Shown: positions 15,963 through 23,874 of the stretch, one piece after another | How positions within the stretch are numbered: position 1 is the stretch's first letter | How the letters are laid out: the number at the start of each line of letters is the position of its first letter | From: Fidelibacterota bacterium | Lineage (GTDB): Bacteria > Pseudomonadota > Alphaproteobacteria > Rhodospirillales > Rhodospirillaceae | NCBI GenBank assembly: GCA_947470105.1 | Contig: CANISR010000009.1 | Span: 1 to 39,645 of the forward strand | DNA: 39,645 bases | Reading direction: 5' to 3' | Program-made: the position numbers and the translations under genes | Notes under the pieces: model-generated | What the model was told of the DNA's origin: nothing | Databases searched by the model: none | Seen by the model: only the letters and a program-made list of their open reading frames with translations

Positions 15963-16853
15963 CTAGGGCCGGACAGCACGCACCAGGCGGGGGGCCAGCA
16001 GATTGACGGCCAGGCCGCCGATCACCAGGCCGCCGGCCGCGATCTTCCACAGCGGCAGGCCTTCGCCCAACATCAGCACCGAAGACCCGATGCCGAACAC
16101 CGGCACCAGGAGAGCGAACGGCGTAACGGTGGCGGCCGGGTGACGCGCCAACAGCCAGCTCCACACGCCGTAGCCGAACATGGTGTTGCCCACCGACTGC
16201 CAGGCCACGGCGCCCCAGGTGCCGACTGAGGCCTCCGTGAGTCCGGCCCGAATGGCGGGCCAGCCTTCCAGCGCCAGAGAAAGCAGGATCAGCGGCGGTA
16301 TGGCGAAGGCGCTGGCCCAGACCACATAGGCCAGCATGTTGACCTTACCGCTGCGCGCCGCGACCACGTTGCCGCCGGACCAACTGGCGGCAGCGCCTAG
16401 AATCATAATGATACCCAGCGGCGTGGCGCTGCCGTCGGTGTAGACCGCGATCACGCCAATGCCACCGGCGGCCATGACCAGCGCGATCCACTGCGCGGGC
16501 CGCACGTGTTCGCCGTTGATCTTGACCGACAGCAGGATGGTGAAAAACACCTGGGTCTGGACCACCAGGGATGCGAGGCCCGGCGTAATGTGGCCGTTGA
16601 TGGCCGAATAAAGCAGCCCGAATTGCCCGGCGCCGATCAGCAGGCCGAACGCCGCCAGGTGCTGCCATGGCACTGCCGGGCGTTTCAGGAAAAACGCCGC
16701 CGGCAGGAAGGCAAAGGTAAAGCGTAGCACCGCGAACAGCAGCGGCGGCAGATGATCCAGCCCCGCCCGGATGACAACGAAATTCGTGCCCCACACCGCG
16801 ACAACGGCGAGAGCCAGAAGCATGTGGCTGAGGGGCAGGGAGCGCGGCGGCAC
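15963..16853 (-). CDS. eamA: EamA/DMT-superfamily metabolite exporter
   Basis: This is about 296 residues with ten predicted membrane helices in two EamA halves. The first half reads VVAVWGTNFVVIRAGLDHLP, FAVLRFTFAFLPAAFFLKRP, GLLIGAGQFGLLYSAINGH and ITPGLASLVVQTQVFFTILL, which follows the E. coli EamA (YdeD, O-acetylserine/cysteine exporter) pattern closely. The second half has GAAASWSGGNVVAAR, WQSVGNTMFGYGVWSWLLAR and TPFALLVPVFGIGSSVLMLGE. The start is uncertain: GTG 16851-16853 or ATG 16821-16823 both leave the first helix intact, while a longer frame from 16946 adds a polar leader unlike the family. Function: efflux of small metabolites across the inner membrane; substrate not readable. 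Confidence 0.82.
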   Translation of the reverse strand: MPPRSLPLSHMLLALAVVAVWGTNFVVIRAGLDHLPPLLFAVLRFTFAFLPAAFFLKRPAVPWQHLAAFGLLIGAGQFGLLYSAINGHITPGLASLVVQTQVFFTILLSVKINGEHVRPAQWIALVMAAGGIGVIAVYTDGSATPLGIIMILGAAASWSGGNVVAARSGKVNMLAYVVWASAFAIPPLILLSLALEGWPAIRAGLTEASVGTWGAVAWQSVGNTMFGYGVWSWLLARHPAATVTPFALLVPVFGIGSSVLMLGEGLPLWKIAAGGLVIGGLAVNLLAPRLVRAVRP

Positions 16854-16997
16854 GTCGGCACCTGAAGAATGTGAGCACTCAGATACGCCCACGCGGAACC
16901 ATACTTCAATGCGCGGGAAGTGGTGTGACCCGTGCGCCGGACGCATGGCGGCTGGGTTATGAAGACAAGGTGAACGGCCCTTCCGGGCCTCCTACAG

Positions 16998-17136
16998 TGT
17001 GCTCCTTATACGGGCGGCGCTGCCGTCGGCATCGAGATGCCGTTCGGGGGCATGAAGAAGCCACGGACGAGAAAAGGGCCTCGAGGCCTTGCTCGAATTC
17101 TCGCCCCTCAAGACCATTATCATTCGCCACGGCCAA
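16998..17136 (+). pseudogene. Aldehyde dehydrogenase C-terminal relic
   Basis: In one plus-strand frame the sequence reads YTGGAAVGIEMPFGGMKK. After a small deletion/frame change near 17060, a second frame reads HGREKGLEALLEFSPLKTII and ends IRHG. Joined, these are the diagnostic C-terminal end of NAD(P)-aldehyde dehydrogenases (PFGG-KKSG-GREKG...EF...K). No catalytic domain remains upstream: the preceding sequence belongs to the start of the minus-strand eamA. It is a dead fragment, probably left by a rearrangement or deletion between eamA and the TonB receptor. Confidence 0.75.
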
Positions 17137-17312
17137 TACGATCCGTATTCCGCGACCTCGACCTGGCGTTCGTCTACTCGCAGTCGTGGCCTCCCCGATA
17201 CCGCGCGACACCATCCAAAATGCTGTTGTAAGGTCCTGATACTTCGCGTGTTTGTGCGCCGTGTGCAGGGCAGCGCAAGGGCCGCGGTCGAGACGCGGCG
17301 GGGGCGGGACGG
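17137..17312. other. Gene-free leader of the TonB receptor
   Basis: With the relic before it, the gap between eamA and the TonB-receptor start is about 460 bp. The right-hand 175 bp hold no supported gene, terminator or convincing promoter. Confidence 0.4.
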
Positions 17313-19217
17313 ATGCGGTCAGGAAGAACTGTAAAGACCACGGTGCGGTGCGCGGTGGGCGTGGCGATGCTTGTGGCCGCCGGTGCGCCGGCCGCGGCCT
17401 CTCTTTCGCCGTCCGATCTGACCAAGCTCAGCATCGATGAACTTGCCAATCTCGAGGTCTCAGCCGTATCCAAAACCGCGGAGCCAATCGGCACAGCGCC
17501 CGCGGCTGTGTACGTCATTACCTCGGACGATATCCGCCGCTCGGGCGCCACCACGCTCGCCGAAATCCTGCGGCTCGCGCCGAAGCTGCAAGTGGGCCGT
17601 GTCGACGCCGGCGACTACGCAGTCAGCGCGCGCGGATTCAATATCGGCACGGCCAACAAACTGTTGGTGATGATCGACGGCCGCTCGGTCTACACGCCGC
17701 TCTATGCCGGTGTGTATTGGGACATGCAGAGCGTCATGCCGGCGGAGATCGACCACATCGAAGTGGTCAGCGGTCCCGGCGGCACGCTGTGGGGGTCCAA
17801 CGCCGTCAACGGCGTCATCAACGTCGTCACCCGTGATGCCGCCAGTTCCGAGGGCGCCCTGGTGCGCGCCAGCGGCGGCAACGCCGACTACAATGTCGCC
17901 GCGCGGCTGGGCAGCGCCGTCGGTACTGCCGGGCATTTCAAGGTTTATGCGGAAAAGCTGGAGCAGGGCGAAACCCTGACCGCCGCGGGCATCGACGCCG
18001 GTGATATCTGGCAGTTGACCCAGGCCGGCGGCCGCTTTGACTGGCAGCAGGAGAACGAGACTTACACCGTCCAGGGCGACTACTACGAGGGCCGCAACAA
18101 GCCATCGCCGACCGCGCGCATCGCGCTGCGCGGCGGCAATATTCTGGGGCGGTACGGCGCGCAGATCGGCGACGGCGCGCTGCAGGTACAGGCCTATTTC
18201 GACCATACCAGCCGCGCCGTGGTGAACGGCATCGTCGATGCGCTCGATACCTACGACATCACCGGTCATTACGCGTTCGGATCGGGCAGTCACAGCATCG
18301 TCGCCGGCGGCGGCTACCGCACCACGTCGGATCGCCTGACCCCGTTCGGCAAAAGCGCTTTCCTCGACCCCGCCCACCGCATTCTGCACCTGGGCAATGT
18401 GTTTGTTCAGGACGGCATCGCACTCACCCCTTCGCTCAAACTGACCTTGGGCATTAAGGCCGAGCACAACAGCTACACGGGCATGGAGTTCATGCCGGAC
18501 GCGCGCCTGGCGTGGCAGGTGGCGCCGGCGACGCTGCTCTGGGCCGCCGTGTCACGCGCGACGCGCACGCCCTCGCGTTTCGACCGCGACCTCTACAACA
18601 CCGGCATCCTCGCCGGCGGTCCCAATTTCCAGTCCGAGAACGTGATCGCTTACGAAGCCGGCTACCGCGGCCAGCCGTTCGCCAACGCCAGCTTGTCGAT
18701 CTCGGTGTTCTATAACGCTTACGACGACCTCAGGACCACCGCGCCCACGGGCGGTGCGGCGGTGTTCCCTTTGGTCATCGCCAATGGCTTGGAAGGTCGT
18801 ACTTACGGCATCGAGGCCTGGGGCAGCATCGATCCGACGCCGTGGTGGCGGCTGAAGGCGGGGTTCAACGCCCTGCACAAGGACCTTAAACTGAAACCGG
18901 GCGCTATCTCCATTCTCGGGACCCAGACCGAGGGCAATGACCCCGATCATCAGTTTTCTGTGCGTTCGCAGATGAGCTTCGCCCACGGCCTCGAGTTCGA
19001 TACGGGGCTGCGCGCTATTGCTAGCCTGCCCAATCCCGCCGTGCCGGCCTATGTGGAGGTGGATGCGCGCATCGGCTGGGTGGCCAGTAACCGGCTGCAA
19101 TTCGCCCTGTCCGGGTTCAACCTGCTCGACAGCCAGCACGCGGAATTCATCGTCACGTCGCCGCCGCGGCGCGAGCAGCGCCGCACGCTCTACGCCAGCG
19201 CCCGCTGGGGCTTTTAA
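17313..19217 (+). CDS. TonB-dependent outer-membrane receptor
   Basis: This encodes 634 residues. A signal peptide (VAMLVAAGAPAAA) is followed by LTKLSIDELANLEVSAVSK, a leader typical of one TonB-receptor subgroup. A plug domain (about 61-175) contains APAAVYVITSDDIRRSGATT, ARGFNIGTANKLLVMIDGRS and HIEVVSGPGGTLWGSNAVNG. The rest is a 22-strand barrel with alternating hydrophobic strands, and the chain ends in YASARWGF, with the C-terminal Phe used in outer-membrane assembly. It imports a ligand with energy from TonB/ExbBD, which are not in this window. The ligand is unknown. Its TAA overlaps the reverse stop of the convergent aminotransferase gene by 3 nt. Confidence 0.92.
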   Translation: MRSGRTVKTTVRCAVGVAMLVAAGAPAAASLSPSDLTKLSIDELANLEVSAVSKTAEPIGTAPAAVYVITSDDIRRSGATTLAEILRLAPKLQVGRVDAGDYAVSARGFNIGTANKLLVMIDGRSVYTPLYAGVYWDMQSVMPAEIDHIEVVSGPGGTLWGSNAVNGVINVVTRDAASSEGALVRASGGNADYNVAARLGSAVGTAGHFKVYAEKLEQGETLTAAGIDAGDIWQLTQAGGRFDWQQENETYTVQGDYYEGRNKPSPTARIALRGGNILGRYGAQIGDGALQVQAYFDHTSRAVVNGIVDALDTYDITGHYAFGSGSHSIVAGGGYRTTSDRLTPFGKSAFLDPAHRILHLGNVFVQDGIALTPSLKLTLGIKAEHNSYTGMEFMPDARLAWQVAPATLLWAAVSRATRTPSRFDRDLYNTGILAGGPNFQSENVIAYEAGYRGQPFANASLSISVFYNAYDDLRTTAPTGGAAVFPLVIANGLEGRTYGIEAWGSIDPTPWWRLKAGFNALHKDLKLKPGAISILGTQTEGNDPDHQFSVRSQMSFAHGLEFDTGLRAIASLPNPAVPAYVEVDARIGWVASNRLQFALSGFNLLDSQHAEFIVTSPPRREQRRTLYASARWGF

Positions 19218-20341
19218 CGCGTCAGGTGTTTCTTGAGTGAAGCAACCAGGCGGTCGTTTTCCGCCGGGCGGCCGGCGTTGGCGCGCAGGAAGGTCTCGTA
19301 GCCCTTTTCCCGCCAGGCTTTGACGATGATTCCGTCTTGCAGAAGGCCTTTGGCGACTTCGCTCGCGTCGGTGCCGCAATCGAAGTACAGGAAGTTGGTG
19401 TGGGACTCCGCCGCGCGGATACCCAGCCCTTCGAGGGCTTTGCGTGTGCGGTCGCGCTCGGCGCGGATTGCGGCCACGGCGTTGCGCATCCAGGCATCGT
19501 CGCCGATGGCGGCAATGGCGCCGATCTGGGCGGCGGCGTTGACGTTGAACGGTGTCTTGGCGGCCGCGACCACCCGGGCAATCTCGGTGTCCGAGCACAC
19601 GGCATAGCCAACCCGCAATCCCGCGAGACCGTACGCCTTGGAGAAGGAGCGCAGCACCACATGAGGAATCGCGGCGGCGCGCAACACTTCGATGCCGTTC
19701 GGCATGCCGGGGGCCATGAATTCAAAATAGGCTTCGTCGAATACGAACAGCGTCGAAGGTTGGCTGGCGGCAATCAGGCGGTCCAGGTCCGCGCGATTTA
19801 GCGCGGGTCCCACCGGATTCCACGGCGACGACAGGAAAAAGATCTGCGGCGCCTTCTTCAGCGCGGCTTCCAAGGCGGGCAGGTCGAACCCCAGGTCCGC
19901 GGTCATGGGGATCTTGATAACGCTGGCGCCTACGGCGAGGGGCTCGATCTCATGCAGGCCGAAGCTCGGCACCACCGTCACCACCGAATCGCCCGGCGTG
20001 AGGAAGGCGCGGCTGATGGCAGCGATCATCTCTTCCGACCCATTGCCGCACACGATTTCGGCGGGGTCCACGCCTACATGCCGGCCAAGGACCTCGCGCA
20101 GTTCGGCGCAGGCAGGGTCGGCGTAGCGCCAGGGTTCGAACGCTGCAGAGGCCAGCGCCTCCATGACCTTGGGCGAACAACCGAACGGATTCTCGTTGCT
20201 GCCGAGGCGTGCGATGTCGGTGTGGCCGCTGAGAGCCCGGGCGCGGGCGAGGCTCATGCCGGCATTGTAACCGGGCAGGGCCGCCACATGGCGGTTGAAG
20301 GCGAGGTGCCGGGACGACAGGGGCTTGGACGGCGCGTTCAT
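19214..20341 (-). CDS. HisC-like PLP-dependent aminotransferase
   Basis: This encodes 375 residues of fold-type I aminotransferase, histidinol-phosphate aminotransferase group. Seen are LGSNENPFGCSPKV (47-60), CGNGSEEMI, SSPWNPVGPALNRADLD, FVFDEAYFEF with D202 and Y205 at the cofactor, and SFSKAYGLAGLRVGYAV with the Schiff-base K235. A C-terminal arginine in FLRANAGRPAEND matches the substrate-carboxylate region. HisC makes histidinol phosphate in histidine synthesis, but no other his gene is present. The divergent spacer carries two copies of the motif proposed as the HutC operator, so a role with histidine or aromatic amino acids as transaminase is an alternative. GAGG precedes ATG 20339-20341. 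Confidence 0.88.
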   Translation of the reverse strand: MNAPSKPLSSRHLAFNRHVAALPGYNAGMSLARARALSGHTDIARLGSNENPFGCSPKVMEALASAAFEPWRYADPACAELREVLGRHVGVDPAEIVCGNGSEEMIAAISRAFLTPGDSVVTVVPSFGLHEIEPLAVGASVIKIPMTADLGFDLPALEAALKKAPQIFFLSSPWNPVGPALNRADLDRLIAASQPSTLFVFDEAYFEFMAPGMPNGIEVLRAAAIPHVVLRSFSKAYGLAGLRVGYAVCSDTEIARVVAAAKTPFNVNAAAQIGAIAAIGDDAWMRNAVAAIRAERDRTRKALEGLGIRAAESHTNFLYFDCGTDASEVAKGLLQDGIIVKAWREKGYETFLRANAGRPAENDRLVASLKKHLTR

Positions 20342-20409
20342 GAAAACCTCGGCGGGGCGGACGTGGAAAACCCCGATATAGCGGCATCAAACTGTTGCGG
20401 AACTCTATT

Positions 20410-20447
20410 ATGTATAGTCATATGTGTAAAGGATCATGTCTAGTCAT
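20410..20447. promoter_or_regulatory. Two direct copies of the proposed HutC operator motif
   Basis: ATGTATAGTCAT (20410-20421) and ATGTCTAGTCAT (20436-20447) differ at one base and are 26 bp apart, between the divergent aminotransferase and LysR genes. They match the reverse complement of the hutF/hutI site (ATGTATAGACAT) at 11 and 10 of 12 positions. The HutC subgroup of GntR regulators favours GT-N-TA-N-AC cores; these copies have one mismatch to that core. Alternatively they could be LysR sites, since LysR proteins act from such divergent spacers. Confidence 0.5.
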
Positions 20448-20494
20448 AATGGGCCGCCCGCCTTTTCCGGCGCCTGTTTTGGAGCACTGCGCAA

Positions 20495-21469
20495 GTGTCC
20501 ACGCCTCTTCCTCCCATGCGGGCCGTGCAGGTGTTCGAAGCGGTCGTGCGCTGTGGCAGCGTGACCGCGGCGGCCGAAGAGCTGTGCGTATCGCCGGGCG
20601 CCATCAGCCAGCAGATTCACAATATCGAGAAGTCCCTGAACGTCCGGCTGTTCGAACGTTCCGGCCGGTCCTTGGCGCTCACGTCGTGGGGCCGCATCTA
20701 TTATGAACGTGTGCGCTTTGCCTTCGAGCAGTTGCGCACAGCGCAAGAAACATTGTCCCGCGCCCGGTCCAAGCCCGGCATCGTACTGTCTGCACTACCG
20801 TCGCTCGCCATCCGCTGGTTGCGGCCGCTATTGCTGCAGTGGCGCGAGGCGCATCCCGGCGCCAGCGTCCGCCTCGTCGGCACCGACGAGGAAACGGGCT
20901 TGCGCGACGAACAGATTGATTTCCGGATTTCCTATGGAACCGATGTGCGCCAGTACGAGCACTTTGCCGAGTTGTTCATCGATACGGTCGTGCCCGTGTG
21001 CTCGGCGGATTTTCTGGCGAAGCATCCGGTGCAAACGGCCGCCGATATCCTGGCCGGGCCGTTGATCGATATCGAATGGGATGTACGCCATCGCCCGGCG
21101 CCGTCGTGGGACGATTGGGCGCGCAGCGCCGGACTTCCGCCGCCGGAAGCGCCGGCGGATCTTGCGTTCTCACTCTCGAGTGCCGCCATCGACGCCGCCG
21201 CCGGCGGCGGCGGATTCGCCCTGGGTCAGATCGCCATGATCGTTGAGGACGTGGCCAGCGGGCGGTTGGTGATTCCCATCGACCGCCGGCTGACGATGCC
21301 CGCGTCTTACTTCCTGGCCTGGGACCGGGCGGTGCTGGACCGTCCGTTCGGCGAGGATTTCCGGGCGTTTATCATCGCCGCTGCGCGGCGGCAGGCCGCC
21401 CAGTCCGCCGGCCGGGCGCCGGTTGCACTGGCTCCGGCGCGGTCCCGGACGCAGCCGCCCGCGGCTTGA
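20495..21469 (+). CDS. LysR-family regulator (GcvA-like)
   Basis: This encodes 324 residues. The winged helix-turn-helix at residues 8-65 (MRAVQVFEAVVRCGSVTAAA, then VSPGAISQQIHNIEKSLNVR) is that of LysR regulators of the GcvA/AmpR type. A type-2 periplasmic-binding-like effector domain follows (LSALPSLAIRWLRPLLLQW, AIDAAAGGGGFALGQIAMI). The start is taken as GTG 20495 with GGAG upstream; ATG 20516 is possible and would barely trim the HTH. It is divergent from the aminotransferase, the classic arrangement for a LysR protein controlling its neighbour. The last 30 residues are Ala/Pro/Arg-rich, lack family character, and are read antisense to the end of hutC. Confidence 0.88.
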   Translation: MSTPLPPMRAVQVFEAVVRCGSVTAAAEELCVSPGAISQQIHNIEKSLNVRLFERSGRSLALTSWGRIYYERVRFAFEQLRTAQETLSRARSKPGIVLSALPSLAIRWLRPLLLQWREAHPGASVRLVGTDEETGLRDEQIDFRISYGTDVRQYEHFAELFIDTVVPVCSADFLAKHPVQTAADILAGPLIDIEWDVRHRPAPSWDDWARSAGLPPPEAPADLAFSLSSAAIDAAAGGGGFALGQIAMIVEDVASGRLVIPIDRRLTMPASYFLAWDRAVLDRPFGEDFRAFIIAAARRQAAQSAGRAPVALAPARSRTQPPAA

Positions 21470-22229
21470 ACGGACTTACGTTTCCGCTCGTTTTTGAACC
21501 GACCGAGTGCTTGTCCGCCGGCGCGAAGCGGGCAATCAGTTCATGCAGGCTGCCGGGATAGGTCAGCCGCACAAAAGTCACGGTGTGGTCGGCGCTCCAG
21601 GTGCGGCGCTCGATGACGAGGCACGGCTTGCCCGGCGCGAGCTTCAAGGCGTCGGCGGCGGGGGCGGAGGCTTCGGTGGCCTGAATCCGATGTTCGGCGG
21701 CGGTCCAGGGAATATGGCTCATGAGCCACGAGCCCGGCGCCTGGGCCGCGAAATTTTCCTCGGCGGCTTCGGGCACGGCCGCCAGGTTGATCATGCGCTC
21801 TTCGAAACAGAACGGCTGGCGTCCCGCGTAGTGGCAGCAGACCAATTCCAGCACCGGACCCGGGCTCTTGAGATCCAGCGTGGTGCGGTCCACCTGGCTG
21901 CTCTTGCGGCGGCGGCGGATGAGCAGATCGAAACTGTAGGGCAGGCCCAGGGCCGAAACTTCGGCTTTGATGTCGGGGATTTCCAACACCGCGGACTGTG
22001 AATGCGGGCGGGAGACAAAGCTGCCGGCCTTGCGGCGGCGCTCGATCATGTCGGCGTTGGCGAGATGGGTGAGCACCTTGCTCACGGTCATGCGTGAGCA
22101 GCGGTACTGCGCCATGAGTTCATGTTCGAACGGAATGCGGTAGCCCGGGGGCCACTCGCCCGAGAGGATCCGGTCGGCGATATCGGTGAGAATCCGCTGG
22201 TGAAGGGAAATGGTGTCTTTAACGGTCAT
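21372..22229 (-). CDS. hutC: Histidine-utilisation repressor HutC (GntR family)
   Basis: This encodes 285 residues. The N-terminal GntR winged helix (ISLHQRILTDIADRILSGEW, YRIPFEHELMAQYRCSRMTV, IERRRKAGSFVSRP) is joined to a UTRA/HutC effector domain (VLELVCCHYAGRQPFCFEER, LSHELIARF-like end). In relatives HutC represses hut genes and responds to urocanate. Position beside the symporter and the hut genes supports the name. Most HutC proteins end near the ARFAP segment; here about 45 extra residues (Ser/Pro/Arg-rich) run on and overlap the 3' end of the LysR gene by 98 bp tail to tail. The extension is either real or reflects loss of an earlier stop codon. Confidence 0.88.
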   Translation of the reverse strand: MTVKDTISLHQRILTDIADRILSGEWPPGYRIPFEHELMAQYRCSRMTVSKVLTHLANADMIERRRKAGSFVSRPHSQSAVLEIPDIKAEVSALGLPYSFDLLIRRRRKSSQVDRTTLDLKSPGPVLELVCCHYAGRQPFCFEERMINLAAVPEAAEENFAAQAPGSWLMSHIPWTAAEHRIQATEASAPAADALKLAPGKPCLVIERRTWSADHTVTFVRLTYPGSLHELIARFAPADKHSVGSKTSGNVSPFKPRAAASGTAPEPVQPAPGRRTGRPAAAQRR

Positions 22230-22270
22230 CAGTTTTCTTGAAAGTGATGCGCTATACCGGGCGTCAAAGC

Positions 22271-22317
22271 TTGCCGTTGGAGTATCACAAAGATATCCTC
22301 GTTTTATGTATAGGCAA
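22271..22317 (+). promoter_or_regulatory. Predicted promoter and HutC operator of the symporter gene
   Basis: -35 TTGCCG (22271-22276), 17-nt spacer, -10 TATCCT (22294-22299). The motif ATGTATAGGCAA (22306-22317) begins at the expected transcript start, a position suited to repression. It matches the reverse complement of the hutF/hutI motif at 10 of 12 bases. It also lies about 80 bp upstream of hutC, so autoregulation is possible. Confidence 0.5.
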
Positions 22318-22399
22318 ATACGCGCCGAATAAAGGCTTTAGGCAACTAAGGCCGATAAACGACGCAGCGCGTCTGTGCCGAAGTCATCGGGGGTTGGCC

Positions 22400-23869
22400 A
22401 TGGATTTGGATTTCGTCGTTATCGCGATCTACATGATCGCCATGGTCGGGGTCGGCTGGTGGGCCAAGGGCAAGGCCAAGAGCGAGGCCGACTATCTGGT
22501 GGCCGGCCGGCGCTTAGGCCCCATGCTTTACGCCGGGACCATGGCGGCCCTGGTCATGGGCGGCGGCGCCACCATCGGCGGGGTGGGGCGCGGCTACGTC
22601 TTCGGCATCTCCGGCATGTGGTTGCCCTTCGCCCTCGGCATGGGGGTGTTCGTCGTCAGTTTGACCCTGGCGCCGCTGGTGAGCCGTCTCAAGGTCTATA
22701 CCGTCAGCCAGATGCTGGAACTTCGCTATGGCCCCGGCACCAGCCTGCTCTCGGGCGCGGTGATGATGAGCTACGCCTTCATGATCGCAGTGACATCGAC
22801 CATCGCCTATGGCGCGATCTTCGAAGTCCAGTTCGGCATGACCAAGGTGCCGGCCGTGCTCCTCGGCGGCGGTATCGTGGTGCTGTATTCGGTGCTGGGC
22901 GGCATGTGGTCCATCACGCTCACCGACTTCGCCCAGTTTGTCATCAAGACCATCGGTCTGATGTTCATCCTGCTGCCGGCCTCTATCATGGCCGCCGGCG
23001 GCCTCGATAACATGCACGCCAAGCTGCCGGTCGAGGCGTTCTCGCTGACCACCATCGGCTGGCCGCGGATCATCACCTTCTTCATCATCTTCAACCTGTC
23101 GATCGTGGTGGGCCAGGACGTGTGGCAGCGCATCTTCACAGCGCGTAGCCCCGAAGTGGCCAAATGGGCGGGCGCCAGCGCCGGCATCTACTGCTTTATC
23201 TTCGCCACCTGCGCCGGCCTCATCGGCACGGCGGCGCAGATCGTGCTGCCCGCCGGCATCGCCCGCGACAAGGTCTACGCCGAGATGGTGAAGGCCACGC
23301 TGCCGGAAGGCATCTCGGGTCTGGTGATGGCCGCTGCCCTGGCAGCGATCATGTCGGTGTCCAGCGGGACGCTGATCGCCTCGGCGACGGTGGCCAAGGA
23401 AGACATCGTGCGTGTGTTCAAGCGCCGCAGCCTCGCCAGCGCCACCGACGAGACGTCTGCCAACAAGGATGATGTGGCCGACAGCCGCTGGTACATCCTG
23501 GGCTTCGGGATCCTCATGATCCTGCTGGCCTGCATCATGGAAGATGTGGTCACCGCCCTCACCATCGGCAGCGCCATCGTCGTGACCGGCCTGTTTGTGC
23601 CGATCATCGGCGGCATGGTCTGGAAGCGCGGGACGCTCACCGGTGCGGTGGCAGGGATCATCGCCGGCATCGTCTTCACCTTCGGCGACATGGCCTTTCT
23701 GGCCTTTGTCGGCGGTATGTCCGGCGAAGATGCCATCGGGGCCGACGAACCGGTTTACATCGGCATGATCGGCAGTCTGATCGCCTATGTGGCCGTCAGC
23801 CTGATGACGGCGCCGACGGCGCCGGCGGTCATGGAAGAGTGGCTGAAGCGTTCGCGCAAAGGGGCTTAA
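22400..23869 (+). CDS. Sodium:solute symporter (SSS family), probable histidine/urocanate uptake
   Basis: This encodes 489 residues with about 13 membrane helices. The N-terminus FVVIAIYMIAMVGVGWWAKG, SEADYLVAGRRLGP and AALVMGGGATIGGVGRGYVF is the signature start of SSS transporters. LSIVVGQDVWQRIFTARSPE and AAALAAIMSVSSGTLIASAT contain the conserved helix that carries sodium-binding Ser/Thr residues. The frame is open upstream to 22238, but ATG 22400 has GGGGG seven nt before it and starts directly at helix 1. Placement between hutC and hutF, and a hut-type operator in its promoter, suggest it imports histidine or urocanate; family members also carry proline, pantothenate or sugars. It ends 5 bp from the convergent hutF stop. 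Confidence 0.9.
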   Translation: MDLDFVVIAIYMIAMVGVGWWAKGKAKSEADYLVAGRRLGPMLYAGTMAALVMGGGATIGGVGRGYVFGISGMWLPFALGMGVFVVSLTLAPLVSRLKVYTVSQMLELRYGPGTSLLSGAVMMSYAFMIAVTSTIAYGAIFEVQFGMTKVPAVLLGGGIVVLYSVLGGMWSITLTDFAQFVIKTIGLMFILLPASIMAAGGLDNMHAKLPVEAFSLTTIGWPRIITFFIIFNLSIVVGQDVWQRIFTARSPEVAKWAGASAGIYCFIFATCAGLIGTAAQIVLPAGIARDKVYAEMVKATLPEGISGLVMAAALAAIMSVSSGTLIASATVAKEDIVRVFKRRSLASATDETSANKDDVADSRWYILGFGILMILLACIMEDVVTALTIGSAIVVTGLFVPIIGGMVWKRGTLTGAVAGIIAGIVFTFGDMAFLAFVGGMSGEDAIGADEPVYIGMIGSLIAYVAVSLMTAPTAPAVMEEWLKRSRKGA

Positions 23870-23874
23870 AAACC

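Noticed and set aside
16976-16989. GGCCC-TTCC-GGGCC hairpin between eamA and the ALDH relic
   Set aside because: The stem is only 5 bp with no T tract on either strand and lies close to the 5' end of eamA, so it is not a credible terminator.
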